From: Coriobacteriia bacterium
Lineage (GTDB): Bacteria > Actinomycetota > Coriobacteriia > Coriobacteriales > UBA8131
Direction of reading: 5' to 3'
Assembly: GCA_009784425.1 (NCBI GenBank)
Contig: WRBR01000013.1
Coordinates: forward strand, 1-32,267
Length of the DNA: 32,267 bases
Notes under the pieces: generated by a model
Databases searched by the model: none
The model's input: only the letters and a program-made list of their open reading frames with translations
What the model was told of the DNA's origin: nothing
Part shown: piece after piece, positions 22,105 to 30,598 of the stretch
How positions within the stretch are numbered: position 1 is the first letter of the stretch
How the letters are laid out: the number at the start of each line of letters is the position of its first letter
Translations under genes and position numbers: made by a program

Positions 22105-22155
22105 TTGTGGCTCCTTTCGTTTTCTGCGAGATAATCTCGCTCATAGTTGTTGTAT

Positions 22156-22255
22156 CTAGGTCCTGCAACATGCGCCTTTGGCGAACGCGCAGGGCGGCAT
22201 GAGGTTGTTACTAGGTCTTGCAACATCCGGCTACGCCGAACGCGCAGGGCGGCAT
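22156..22255. repeat. Two tandem 55-bp-spaced repeats between rplJ and rplL
   Basis: CTAGGTC(C/T)TGCAACAT, a variable short stretch and CGAACGCGCAGGGCGGCAT occur at 22156 and again at 22211. The second copy leads straight into the hairpin at the rplJ stop codon. Confidence 0.8.
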
Positions 22256-22283
22256 AAAGCCGCAGTTGCGGCTTTATGCCGCC
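22248..22283. repeat. Perfect 17-bp hairpin over the rplJ stop codon
   Basis: Arms 22248-22264 and 22267-22283 pair perfectly with a 2-nt loop, and the rplJ stop (TAA) lies in the stem. There is no T-run on the minus strand. Candidate roles are partial termination, RNA processing or control of L10:L12 ratio. Confidence 0.7.
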
Positions 22284-22786
22284 TTTTCTTCAATAGCGTC
22301 CAGCAGTCCGTAAATAACGTTGCTGGCATCGAGGGTTGCAACCACTTCGTGCAACGGATTAGAGAGCATTCCAATAACCTGACCTATGAGCTCTTCGCGG
22401 CTCGGCATGTCAGCTACGGCTATGACCTCCTTGTCGCTCAGAACCTTGCCTTCAAAGAGCCCGCCCTTAACGGAGAGCTGCTTGTTTTCCTTGGCAAACT
22501 GTTTGAGTATCTTTGCCGCTGCCACCGGATCTTCGCCGGTAAAGACAAATCCACTGGGGCCTTCAAGGATGCTTCCCATTTCAGGGAGCTCCAGGTCTTG
22601 CAAGGCCCTGATAGTAAAGGTGTTCTTGTAAATCTTGTACTGAGCACCTTCTGCTGCAATCTTTCGGCGCAGATCCTCGGCCTGCTTTACGCTGAGACCA
22701 CGGTAGTCCACTACCCATACAGCAGTGCTGTCTGTGAGGTCCTGCTTGATCTGATCAACAATCTTGACTTTCTCTTGATTTGGCAT
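22274..22786 (-). CDS. rplJ: 50S ribosomal protein L10
   Basis: L10 anchors the L7/L12 stalk to 23S rRNA next to L11. The N-terminal KVKIVDQIKQDLTDSTAVWV and the segment GLSVKQAEDLRRKIAAEGAQ are typical, as is the C-terminal helix that binds L12 dimers. The length of 170 residues is usual. ATG 22786 has a strong AGGAGGTGA site. It has its own promoter and L10-type leader, needed because rplK-rplA lie 4.8 kb upstream. Confidence 0.96.
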   Translation of the reverse strand: MPNQEKVKIVDQIKQDLTDSTAVWVVDYRGLSVKQAEDLRRKIAAEGAQYKIYKNTFTIRALQDLELPEMGSILEGPSGFVFTGEDPVAAAKILKQFAKENKQLSVKGGLFEGKVLSDKEVIAVADMPSREELIGQVIGMLSNPLHEVVATLDASNVIYGLLDAIEEKAA

Positions 22787-22799
22787 ATTTCACCTCCTG

Positions 22800-22945
22800 C
22801 CTCTTTTCTCAATAAAACGACCCTCGCTACCAAGTAGGAGGGCCAGAGGCGTTTGATGATTTCATCAGAGCTTTTGACCACCTCGGCGGGCTGGAGTTTT
22901 CCATTTAGGCTCTAGGAGCACCGGCTGTCTCGGGTAGCGAATATT
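22800..22945 (-). ncRNA. Ribosomal protein L10 leader
   Basis: The untranslated leader of rplJ contains on the minus strand GAGACAGCCGGTGCTCCTAG, CCCGCCGAGGTGG and a terminal hairpin. This order resembles the L10 leader RNA to which the L10-L12 complex binds to repress its own operon. The boundaries are approximate. Confidence 0.65.
22819..22844 (-). terminator. Attenuator hairpin in the rplJ leader
   Basis: On the minus strand GGCCCTC and GAGGGTC pair (7 bp, with an inner CTAC/GTAG stem) and are followed by GTTTTATT. This is the shape of an intrinsic terminator 33 bases before the rplJ start. Confidence 0.6.
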
Positions 22946-22966
22946 CAATTGATAACGCAAGAGAGA

Positions 22967-22994
22967 ATTATCCCAGTTGCTGATTATTTGTCAA
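22967..22994 (-). promoter_or_regulatory. rplJ promoter
   Basis: Minus-strand TTGACA (22994-22989), a 16-base spacer and GATAAT (22972-22967) make a strong vegetative promoter just upstream of the L10 leader. Confidence 0.7.
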
Positions 22995-23085
22995 GACAGC
23001 CCTGGGTGACGTACAATGCCGTACAGTCCTCGTAGAAAGTGGGACAGTTAATACTAGTAACCAGAAGAAGGGTTTCTCAAACATT

Positions 23086-23988
23086 ATGGAGCCATTTAGT
23101 ATCTTTGTTGACACAAGCTGTGACCTGCCCCAGGAATATCTTGAAGAACACGGCATTGAGGTGCTGCCCATACCATTTTCACTCAATGAGGTGGAGCACA
23201 AAGGGGGATACTGGCAGGAGATATCCAGCAAGGATTATTACGATGCGCTGAGAAACGGAGGCGAGGCCAAGACCTCGCTGATTAATTCAAGTGTCTTTGC
23301 ACAGTGCTTCACCGAACTTGCCGAGCAAGGCAAAAGCGCGCTGTTCATAATTCTCAGCGCCCCGCTCTCGGCAACGTACCAAAGTGCGCTGGTTGCGCTG
23401 GAGCAAGTGAAGCAGCAGCACCCGGACTGCCAAATCTACCCAATTGACAGCATATCCGCCACCGTGCTGAATTCGCTGCTGGCCCAGCAGGCTGTCAAGA
23501 AACGTGCGGAGGGCTTATCAGCCGAGCAAACCGCAGCCTGGCTTGAGGAGAAAAAGCACACGCTCCTCGGTTTCTTCACCGTTGACGACCTCATGTACCT
23601 TCACAGAGGCGGACGCCTCAGCATGATTTCCGCCGTAAGCGGCTCACTTCTTAAGATTAAACCTGTGCTCAACCTTCAGCCCGATGGAACCCTCGCGCTC
23701 AAGGATAAGACCCGCGGTAGAGAAGCCGCCCTTAAACTGCTGGTAGATCGATTCATGAAAGGCATCTCCCCCGATGCCACCGTTGAGACCGTGGTCATCA
23801 GCCATGCCGATTGTGAAGATGATGCCCTCAGGCTTTCTGAGCTGGTCAGAGAAGCCGTCAAGGTAAACGAGGTGCAGATTACCTTGATTGGCCCAGTAAT
23901 TGGTGCCCACGTAGGCCCCGGCACCGTTGCCCTGGGCTTTGAGGCCAACATGACCCGCGAAGAATACGAAGCTCGGTTTTATCAATAA
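23086..23988 (+). CDS. DegV family fatty-acid-binding protein
   Basis: DegV/FakB proteins bind a fatty acid for phosphorylation by a FakA kinase, although not every DegV protein has been tested. The N-terminal FSIFVDTSCDLPQEYLEEHG, a KTSLINSSVF ligand loop, ILSAPLSATYQSA, the Gly-rich GFFTVDDLMYLHRGGRLSM and the C-terminal PVIGAHVGPGTVALGF are present. At 300 residues it is slightly long for the family. It is divergent from rplJ and convergent with the histidine kinase, so it interrupts the ribosomal cluster as a single plus-strand gene. The ribosome site is weak (GAAGG, about 14 bases before ATG 23086). Confidence 0.92.
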   Translation: MEPFSIFVDTSCDLPQEYLEEHGIEVLPIPFSLNEVEHKGGYWQEISSKDYYDALRNGGEAKTSLINSSVFAQCFTELAEQGKSALFIILSAPLSATYQSALVALEQVKQQHPDCQIYPIDSISATVLNSLLAQQAVKKRAEGLSAEQTAAWLEEKKHTLLGFFTVDDLMYLHRGGRLSMISAVSGSLLKIKPVLNLQPDGTLALKDKTRGREAALKLLVDRFMKGISPDATVETVVISHADCEDDALRLSELVREAVKVNEVQITLIGPVIGAHVGPGTVALGFEANMTREEYEARFYQ

Positions 23989-24047
23989 AGAGCGCAATCT
24001 GACAGGGGAACGCAGTGCGAACCCTTAGGTTGAGAGGAGCATGAGTA

Positions 24048-24089
24048 GCGGGGATGGTTTCCGGTGGGCAATGAGGAAACCATCCCCGC
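24048..24089. terminator. 15-bp hairpin between convergent degV and kinase genes
   Basis: GCGGGGATGGTTTCC and GGAAACCATCCCCGC pair perfectly around a 12-nt loop. It is placed to stop or protect both convergent transcripts, but lacks a U-run on either side. CTGACAGGGGAACG lies just before it (about 24000). Confidence 0.5.
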
Positions 24090-24107
24090 AGATGTGGCTT
24101 GCGGTTG

Positions 24108-27100
24108 TTATGCGGGTTGCAGAATGCTGAGTTTTTCTTTGGGTATCCATTCTCTGAGGACTCGTTCTATTTCTGTGTGTACTAGGGGCTTTGAGAGAAA
24201 GTCGCTCATGCCGCATTCGATGAATAGGTTGCGCACGTCGCCTACTACGTTGGCGGTCAGGGCAACGATGGGCAGTTTTTGGTACTTTTCGCCTGGCAGG
24301 GCGCGGATATATCTCGTTACGTCTACGCCGTCCATCTCGGGCATCATGTGATCCATGAAGATGAGGTCGTAATCGTAGAGCTGTACCATTTCTATGGCTT
24401 TGGCGCCGCTTTCTGCGATATCCACGCGTCCGCCAAAAGTAAGCAGCGTTTCTTCGGCAATAATCAAATTGATATCAATGTCATCAACCACCAATATCCG
24501 TGTATTCTGCAGCTTAAACACTGGTTCATTGCCACCCGCCACTGTTTTGCTCGGCACATCAGTCATGCCGCCCAGCAGCCTGAGTAGCAGAGGGCTGGTA
24601 AGCGGCATGCTGAAGTGGTTTTCATCCGGCATCACTATTCCAACATCCATCAGCCCATGAGAGAGAGAAATCAGCTGCGTGTTGGGGCAGGAATGATTCA
24701 AGATGCGCGGGGCATAATATGAGTCAAAGAATATCTCCGTGTACTCTTCTGCCAAATCAGGGGAGTCGATGAGATCACACTGGGCCCCCAGGGCAACTAT
24801 CTTATCGTGCAGCACGTGCGCCTGCACTTTGTTGTCAGTCCAAACAGCCACTTTGTGAGGATCGTTGTAGGAGAGTCTGGGCATTGTGCGCTGAGACTCC
24901 ATCTTTTGCATAACATAAAATGAGAAGCAGCTCCCTACCCCATACTCGCTTTCAACCGTAATCTCGCCGTCCATCAGCTCCACCAGGTTCTTGCTGATTG
25001 CGAGGCCAAGCCCGGTGCCTTCAATGCTCCGATTCTTGCGCGTGTCAACCTGCGAGAAACTACCAAACAGCGCCGGTAAATCCTGGTCTCTGATTCCTAT
25101 GCCGGTATCACTCACAAACACCTTGAGTTTGCAGGTGTCTTTTTCTTCGCACTTTTCCGTTTTGATTGAGAAGACAACATGCCCCTCCTGGGTAAACTTG
25201 GCTGCGTTGGTGAGGAGGTTGATGCAGATCTGCTTAATCCTGGGCGCGTCGCCTATCAGTTCGCAGGGCAGATCCGGGTCATCATCCACGATAAAATCAA
25301 GTGGTTTGTCGCCCATGCGCACGTGGATAATGGTGGCGATGTCATCAATCATCTCGTGGATACTGTATTTCTCCGGCATCAGCTCCACTGCCCCCGCCTC
25401 GATTTTGGAGAAGTCCAAGATGTCATTGATGATGGCAAGCAGCTGGGTTCCGGCGTTTTTGATACTGCCGAGATAGTTAGTTACGGCATCCTTTGGGATG
25501 TTGTTCCGCAGGATGATGTCGGTCATGCCCAAGATGGCGTTCATCGGCGTGCGGATCTCATGGCTCATATTGGCGAGGAACTCGGTCTTGGCTTGATTGG
25601 CAAGCTCTGCGGCCTCAAGGCGTCGCTGTTCGGTGATGTCGGTGTAGAATCCCTCGATGAGCCCCGGCGAGCCGTCCGGCTTGGTCTCCATCACACGGCT
25701 TCGCTCCCAGATCCATTTGACGGTTCCGTCTTTCATTATGATGCGGAAGGTGGTCTCAAGCGGCTTGCCCTGGCCCAGGGTTGCGGCGCTGAGCTCCTCC
25801 AGCAGGTCTATGTCGTCAGGGTGCACCATGTCGTAGAACCTGAATGCCTTGTTGCCTATCAGCTCTTCCGGAGTGTGCCCCAGCAGCGCGGTGCTGCCTT
25901 CGCTCACAAAGATAAAGGTGTTCTCCGGCGGATTGTTGAGGCACTGGTAGACCACTCCGGGCAGATTGCTCATCATGGTCTCGGTTCTGCGCATGAGGGT
26001 GTGCCGCTCGGCGCTCTCCAGGGCAAGGGCCATCAAATCGGCGAGCGATGACGCAAAGTTCTGCTCTTCTTGAGTCCACTCGCGTTTCTCAACAAAGGTG
26101 GGGCATTTGTGTTGCTCTATGCTCACCACGCCGGCCAGCTGCCCGCCTATGCGTATCGGCGCGTACATCATTGAGCAGATGGAGCGCCCAAAATCATCCG
26201 AGAGCTTTTCGGAATAGTCAGAGGTGCTGATGTCATTAATGACTATCAGACGCTCGGTTTTGAGACGCTCAGCATATTGCTGGCGGTGCATCAGGTCAAA
26301 GTTATCTCGTTGATCGTACTGTTCAATAGCCCTGTTGTAGTTAGCTACGCACTTGAACACCATAGCGTCACCACTGGTCACCCACACGCCCACGCGGCAG
26401 GTGGCAAGCGCAAGGCAGCCCTTTTTTGTGATGACCCTAGCCGCATCTTCCAAAATGCCCGAAGAAATCGCCGGCAGCTTGGTGAGCTCCGTGAGCGCGT
26501 CGGAGAGCTCCCGCGTGGTTTCTACTCGCGAGATACCAGAGTAATAGTAGAAGATAACGATGGTGATAAAAAAGCCCAGTGGAGTTAAATCGTGATTGAA
26601 GCCGGTGAGATTGAAAGAATACAAAACGTTGAGGACAAAAGGTATCAAGAGCCCCATGCCCATGAAGAAAATCAACGGCGTGTGTTGGAATTTCTTGAAT
26701 ATGTACCTGAAGAGAATCACACAGGATGCCAGGCCGGCTGCGATGATAAACGCATAGTGAATCCCAAAAATCGGCCCTTTTACCGAGAAGGGATAGGCAA
26801 AGGCTGCAAAGTAAAGGCCGTGAAGAGGATTGGTGACCAAAAACATGATGTCCATCACCGGTATCAGGAGAAGGACGGCTGTTACCAAGTGCGAATTAAT
26901 GAGCTTTGACTCGGTAAAGTTCAGGAGAAACCACACCGTTAAATACGGTACGATGCAAACAAAAACCACCTTGGCGGTGTAGACAAAGGGAAAGAACTCC
27001 GGGCTGATGACCACGGTCACCGCATTCAACACAACCCAAACAAGAGCTGCCACTCCCAAAGAATAGAAGCTTTTGAGGCGCGGTTCATCCTTACTGCTGT

Positions 27101-27179
27101 CTCGTATTTTTCCCAGTAAATACGCTATGGCACCAGTAACAAGAATGGACGCTGAGAAAAGAATCATCTCGCCTGCCAT
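24108..27179 (-). CDS. Membrane-bound hybrid histidine kinase (7TM-GAF-PAS-HisKA-HATPase-REC)
   Basis: This is a signal-transducing kinase of 1023 residues. Residues 1-220 are seven or so hydrophobic segments of the His_kin_7TM type. A GAF region (about 230-385), a PAS/PAC region (about 395-515, GFYTDITEQRRLE), HisKA with the phospho-acceptor His near 540 (MSHEIRTPMNAILGM), HATPase_c (NLLTNAAKFT, DTGIGI, GTGLGLAISKNL), a degenerate receiver-like stretch and a C-terminal receiver with Asp near 943 (DLIFMDHMMPEMDG) follow. ATG 27179 has GGGAG eight bases upstream; GTG 27194 is less likely. No output regulator is adjacent, so its target is unknown. Confidence 0.93.
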   Translation of the reverse strand: MAGEMILFSASILVTGAIAYLLGKIRDSSKDEPRLKSFYSLGVAALVWVVLNAVTVVISPEFFPFVYTAKVVFVCIVPYLTVWFLLNFTESKLINSHLVTAVLLLIPVMDIMFLVTNPLHGLYFAAFAYPFSVKGPIFGIHYAFIIAAGLASCVILFRYIFKKFQHTPLIFFMGMGLLIPFVLNVLYSFNLTGFNHDLTPLGFFITIVIFYYYSGISRVETTRELSDALTELTKLPAISSGILEDAARVITKKGCLALATCRVGVWVTSGDAMVFKCVANYNRAIEQYDQRDNFDLMHRQQYAERLKTERLIVINDISTSDYSEKLSDDFGRSICSMMYAPIRIGGQLAGVVSIEQHKCPTFVEKREWTQEEQNFASSLADLMALALESAERHTLMRRTETMMSNLPGVVYQCLNNPPENTFIFVSEGSTALLGHTPEELIGNKAFRFYDMVHPDDIDLLEELSAATLGQGKPLETTFRIIMKDGTVKWIWERSRVMETKPDGSPGLIEGFYTDITEQRRLEAAELANQAKTEFLANMSHEIRTPMNAILGMTDIILRNNIPKDAVTNYLGSIKNAGTQLLAIINDILDFSKIEAGAVELMPEKYSIHEMIDDIATIIHVRMGDKPLDFIVDDDPDLPCELIGDAPRIKQICINLLTNAAKFTQEGHVVFSIKTEKCEEKDTCKLKVFVSDTGIGIRDQDLPALFGSFSQVDTRKNRSIEGTGLGLAISKNLVELMDGEITVESEYGVGSCFSFYVMQKMESQRTMPRLSYNDPHKVAVWTDNKVQAHVLHDKIVALGAQCDLIDSPDLAEEYTEIFFDSYYAPRILNHSCPNTQLISLSHGLMDVGIVMPDENHFSMPLTSPLLLRLLGGMTDVPSKTVAGGNEPVFKLQNTRILVVDDIDINLIIAEETLLTFGGRVDIAESGAKAIEMVQLYDYDLIFMDHMMPEMDGVDVTRYIRALPGEKYQKLPIVALTANVVGDVRNLFIECGMSDFLSKPLVHTEIERVLREWIPKEKLSILQPA

Positions 27180-27445
27180 TGTTCCCACTCCCACATGATG
27201 GAGGCTAACACTCCTTTAGCCAACCATCTATTCCCATCTCGCGCGAAGCGCTCATGGATAACACCCTGGTGAGTGATACTACGTGTGACACCCCTCAGAC
27301 AAACACTCAAAGACCGTCCGCATTGCACTCACCCATGCTCCGCGTTCGAGGAGTCAATTGTATACCCATCTAGCACATTTGTACAGTACCCAATAATTTG
27401 CAGCCGGGAAGCGTACAATGCCACCGCCAGCGCAAGTAATCTTGC

Positions 27446-27470
27446 GGTACAGGAGGGACGGGGTTGGTGT
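27446..27470. repeat. Extra half-copy of the palindrome arm
   Basis: A 25-base sequence starting GGTACAGGAGGGACGGGGTT is repeated exactly at 27482-27506 within the arm of the following palindrome. It is preceded by a small CGCAAG-TAAT-CTTGCG hairpin. Confidence 0.85.
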
Positions 27471-27478
27471 CCCCGGTT

Positions 27479-27562
27479 GGTGGTACAGGAGGGACGGGGT
27501 TGGTGTACCACTTTTTGCCGAAGCAAAAAGTGGTACACCAACCCCGTCCCTCCTGTACCACC
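27479..27562. mobile_element. Palindromic REP-like element after rplA (40-bp perfect stem)
   Basis: Arms 27479-27518 and 27523-27562 pair perfectly with loop CGAA. The arm reads GGTGGTACAGGAGGGACGGG then GTTGGTGTACCACTTTTTGC. The core matches the selA/selB elements (GGGACGGGG) but the flanks differ. It lies 16 bases after the rplA stop and may also end that transcript. The rest of the 27195-27578 gap shows no gene. Confidence 0.85.
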
Positions 27563-27578
27563 TCTGTTCCAGCGTGGG

Positions 27579-28298
27579 TTAGGCTTGTTCTTCTTCTACG
27601 AAGTAGTTGCGTACTATGGTGGTATCTACCGGGATGCCGGGGCCCATTGTTGAGGCGAGAGTGATGGACTTGAGGTAGCGGCCTTTTGCGGGGGCCGGCT
27701 TGACGCGCACGATCTCGTCTACGAGGGCGCCGTAGTTCTCCACCAGTTTCTCGGGCTCAAAGGAGACCTTGCCGATGGGGACATGGCAGATGCCGTAGCG
27801 GTCAGCGCGATACTCAACACGACCAGCCTTGAGCTCAGAGACTATCTTGGCTACGTCGTTGGTGACGGTGCCCAGCTTGGGGTTGGGCATGAGGCCGCGG
27901 GTACCGAGGATCTTACCGAGCTTGCCGACCTTGCTCATCTGGTCAGGCGTGGCTACCGTGGCGTCAAAGTCGAGCATGCCGCCTTGAATCTGTGCTACCA
28001 GATCATCAGAGCCCACGATGTCGGCGCCTGCCTCTTCGGCCTCGCGGGCTTTATCGCTCTCGGCAAAGACTGCTACGCGTACGTCTTTGCCAATGCCGTT
28101 AGGAAGCGAGATGGAGCCGCGTACCTGCTGGTCAGCCTGGCGGGTGTCGATTCCCAGGCGGATGTGCACTTCAACGGTCTCGTCGAATTTTGCACTGGCA
28201 GCGTCTTGAACCAGACGAACTGCCGCCAAGGGTGTGTAGTTTTTGGTTTTGTCGAATTTCTCAACTTGGACTTGGCGTGCTTTGGTTATTTTTGGCAT
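27579..28298 (-). CDS. rplA: 50S ribosomal protein L1
   Basis: L1 forms the mobile L1 stalk at the E site and usually autoregulates the L11 operon. Signature segments are present: [20 protein letters not shown] near the start, [20 protein letters not shown], and [20 protein letters not shown]. The length of 239 residues is normal. It is the last gene of the nusG-rplK-rplA run here; rplJ does not follow. Confidence 0.97.
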   Translation of the reverse strand: MPKITKARQVQVEKFDKTKNYTPLAAVRLVQDAASAKFDETVEVHIRLGIDTRQADQQVRGSISLPNGIGKDVRVAVFAESDKAREAEEAGADIVGSDDLVAQIQGGMLDFDATVATPDQMSKVGKLGKILGTRGLMPNPKLGTVTNDVAKIVSELKAGRVEYRADRYGICHVPIGKVSFEPEKLVENYGALVDEIVRVKPAPAKGRYLKSITLASTMGPGIPVDTTIVRNYFVEEEQA

Positions 28299-28361
28299 GA
28301 TTGGTCCTCTCTCGTAGGGTCGTGGTGTTATGAGTCATGCCGACTCTCCCACATTAAACAT

Positions 28362-28910
28362 TTACTCTGAGGCTTCGGCAGCCTCTTCGGCATCTGCTGC
28401 TGCATCTTCTGCCTCGTCAGACTTGGGCTGCTCAAAGACAACAACTTTCTTCTTGGTCTTATACACACCGGTCTCAACAAAGCCTTCAACTTTCACGCCC
28501 ATCGAGCGGGCAGTGCCTCTTACCACCTTCATGGCAGCATCAACATCGTTGGCGTTGAGGTCGGGCATTTTAATCTCTGCAATAGAGCGCAGTTGCTCTT
28601 TTGAGAGAGTTCCTACTTTGTCCATGTGCGGCTCGCCGGAGCCACTCTCCAGGCCCAAAGCCTCTTTGATGAGGACGGCAGCGGGAGGAGTCTTGGTGAC
28701 AAAGTCAAAGGACTTATCCTCGTAAACGGTAATCTCAACCGGGATGATAGTGTTTCCCTTGTCTTGCGTGGCCGCATTGAAGGCCTGGCAAAACTGCATG
28801 ATGTTAACACCCTTGGCACCCAGGGCGGGGCCTACGGGCGGGGCTGGCGTGGCGCTTCCTGCCGGAATCTGAAGCTTAATGAAACCAGCTACTGGTTTTT
28901 TTGGAGGCAT
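28362..28910 (-). CDS. rplK: 50S ribosomal protein L11 with acidic C-terminal extension
   Basis: L11 binds the GTPase-associated centre of 23S rRNA and is needed for RelA activation. The Pro-rich switch [19 protein letters not shown] and the rRNA-binding domain ending [12 protein letters not shown] are intact. Typical L11 stops there, at about 141-144 residues. This one continues for about 40 more: a basic linker, [15 protein letters not shown], then an Ala/Glu/Asp tail ([18 protein letters not shown]). GAGGAG lies just before ATG 28910. Confidence 0.96.
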   Translation of the reverse strand: MPPKKPVAGFIKLQIPAGSATPAPPVGPALGAKGVNIMQFCQAFNAATQDKGNTIIPVEITVYEDKSFDFVTKTPPAAVLIKEALGLESGSGEPHMDKVGTLSKEQLRSIAEIKMPDLNANDVDAAMKVVRGTARSMGVKVEGFVETGVYKTKKKVVVFEQPKSDEAEDAAADAEEAAEASE

Positions 28911-28999
28911 CTTTACTCCTCTTTCTGGTTAGTATTCTCTTTATTGACTGGTGAGAAGCTCTTGACGCTTAGCAGGCGCAAGACACTAGTCATTCACGG

Positions 29000-29530
29000 T
29001 TACAGGCGAGTAACCTGGTCGTAGCTTAACTCAACGGGTGTCTCGCGTCCAAAGATGGATACGAGCACCTTGACCTTGCCTGCCTCGGGGTTGACCTCAG
29101 AAATGGTTCCGTCAAACTCGGCCAGGGCTCCAGAGATAACCTTGACGCTCATGCCTACACTGAGGCTTGAGGAGGTCTTCTTGGGAGCGGCGGGGTCGGT
29201 GTGTTTCATGATTTTGTTGTATTCCTCGCGGCTGAGCGGCGAGGGCTTACCCTGGGCGCCTACAAAGCCGGTAACACCAGGGGTATTGCGCACTACGTTC
29301 CAAGAAGCATCGTCAAGCTCCATGCGCACCAGCACATAACCCGGGAAAATCTTCTTGTCGCTGGTTACCCTGCGGCCGCCGTCCTTGATCTCCACAACCT
29401 CTTCTGAGGGAATCTGGATATCAAAAATCTTGCCGTGGGCTCCCAAAGCTTCAACGCGGTGTTGGATATTGCGTTTTACCTTGTTCTCGTAGCCGCTATA
29501 TGTATGCAGCACGTACCATTTTCTTGCCAC
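29000..29530 (-). CDS. nusG: Transcription termination/antitermination factor NusG
   Basis: NusG binds RNA polymerase and links it to Rho or the ribosome. The NGN domain ([44 protein letters not shown]) and the C-terminal KOW domain ([20 protein letters not shown]) are both present. The length of 176 residues is typical. It starts five bases after the secE stop. Confidence 0.97.
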   Translation of the reverse strand: MARKWYVLHTYSGYENKVKRNIQHRVEALGAHGKIFDIQIPSEEVVEIKDGGRRVTSDKKIFPGYVLVRMELDDASWNVVRNTPGVTGFVGAQGKPSPLSREEYNKIMKHTDPAAPKKTSSSLSVGMSVKVISGALAEFDGTISEVNPEAGKVKVLVSIFGRETPVELSYDQVTRL

Positions 29531-29535
29531 GGTGC

Positions 29536-30168
29536 TTATTCACCACCAAAGAACGCTTTAATGCCAGAAAAGTCCAGGCCTTTGAAAAGCTTGATTGCTG
29601 CAGCGCCTGCCTCTCCAAGATCTGAATCTCCAAGCTCCTCAAAATCAGGCAGCTCATCGAGCCCCGAAATTATATCAACCTCTGCCGTGGGAATAAGGTG
29701 CCCGTAGAGAGCAAGAAGCTCAACCAGAGCCAGGTCGATGAGAAAGATGAAGGTGCCAAAGAACAGCAGCGCTACAAAGACGATGATAGACATGTTGACT
29801 ACTTCGTTGCCGGTAGGCCAAGTGGTTCTCTTTATCTCAAGCCTAACCTGCTTAAGGTAGTTAAAAAAGCGGCGGAAGATATTAGGCTTCTTTTGAGCCT
29901 TCACAGGATCCTTGGCTCGCGCCTGGGACTTAACAACAGTCTTGCCTTTATCCTTGCCCTTTTCTTTATCTTGATCCTTGTCGGAGACCTTGGCCTCCTT
30001 CTTAGAAGTAGATGCAGCTTTTTCCTTTGCCGCTTTTTCTTTTGCAGACTTTTCTTTTTCAGCCTCTACCGATGCCTCAAACTCAGCCTTATCCTTGGCG
30101 AGCTTGTCGGTTGAAGGAGCTGCTGCGGGCTTAGGTTTATTGGCTTTTCTCTTTTTTTTCTTAGCCAT
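29536..30168 (-). CDS. secE: Preprotein translocase subunit SecE with long charged extensions
   Basis: SecE clamps SecY in the membrane. The conserved core [20 protein letters not shown] with one membrane helix ([20 protein letters not shown]) covers about residues 95-150. The product of 210 residues is much longer than the usual single-helix SecE of 60-90. Its N-terminus (1-90) is a Lys/Glu/Ala-rich stretch starting [19 protein letters not shown], and a C-terminal tail of about 60 residues, acidic and Leu-rich, follows the helix. ATG 30168 has AGGAAG upstream; the frame continues to 30243 into the tRNA-Trp gene and that part is excluded. Confidence 0.93.
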   Translation of the reverse strand: MAKKKKRKANKPKPAAAPSTDKLAKDKAEFEASVEAEKEKSAKEKAAKEKAASTSKKEAKVSDKDQDKEKGKDKGKTVVKSQARAKDPVKAQKKPNIFRRFFNYLKQVRLEIKRTTWPTGNEVVNMSIIVFVALLFFGTFIFLIDLALVELLALYGHLIPTAEVDIISGLDELPDFEELGDSDLGEAGAAAIKLFKGLDFSGIKAFFGGE

Positions 30169-30210
30169 TATCTTCCTGTCAATCAGGTTTGCGTGGTTAG
30201 GGTAAAAAAC

Positions 30211-30287
30211 TGGCAGGCCAGGAGGGACTCGAACCCCCAACAAACGGTTTTGGAGACCGCCGCTCTACCAATTGGAGCTACTGGCCT
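30211..30287 (-). tRNA. tRNA-Trp (anticodon CCA)
   Basis: AGGCCAG pairs with CTGGCCT; GCTC/GAGC D-stem, anticodon loop CTCCAAA (CCA), T-loop TTCGAGT, discriminator G and encoded CCA. Its position between rpmG and secE is a common bacterial arrangement. Confidence 0.95.
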
Positions 30288-30294
30288 GTGCCTA

Positions 30295-30444
30295 TTACCT
30301 GGTTTCCTTGTGCACGGTGTGGGTTTTACACCATTTGCAGTACTTTTTGTACTCGATGCGCTCAGGGTTACTTTGTTTGTTCTTCTTGGTTGTATAGTTT
30401 CGGCGCTTGCATTGCTCACAAGCAAGCGTCACTAATGTTCGCAT
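30295..30444 (-). CDS. rpmG: 50S ribosomal protein L33
   Basis: L33 is a small zinc-ribbon protein of the large subunit. [20 protein letters not shown] and [14 protein letters not shown] give two CxxC pairs, the zinc-binding form. The length of 49 residues is normal. ATG 30444 follows AGGAGG at five bases; the frame is open further to 30477 without support. It lies between tuf and tRNA-Trp. Confidence 0.95.
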   Translation of the reverse strand: MRTLVTLACEQCKRRNYTTKKNKQSNPERIEYKKYCKWCKTHTVHKETR

Positions 30445-30552
30445 GGAACCTCCTATGCCATGTTCATCTTGTGCCACGCCTTATACTCGGCGCGGATGCG
30501 CACATGGCTGACCTACTCTTATTACAGGGGATAATCAGTCCTGGGGCGCATA

Positions 30553-30585
30553 TTGCCGAGCAGCCGCATGGCAGCCGCTCGGCAA
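30553..30585. terminator. Hairpin after tuf
   Basis: TTGCCGAGC and GCTCGGCAA pair (9 bp) around a 15-nt loop, 14 bases after the tuf stop. There is no long T-run, so it may only attenuate read-through into rpmG. Confidence 0.4.
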
Positions 30586-30598
30586 GCAGATACAAATA

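Noticed and set aside
22178-22837. 219-residue plus-strand frame opposite rplJ
   Set aside because: It is a shadow of rplJ, whose identity, ribosome site and leader are clear.
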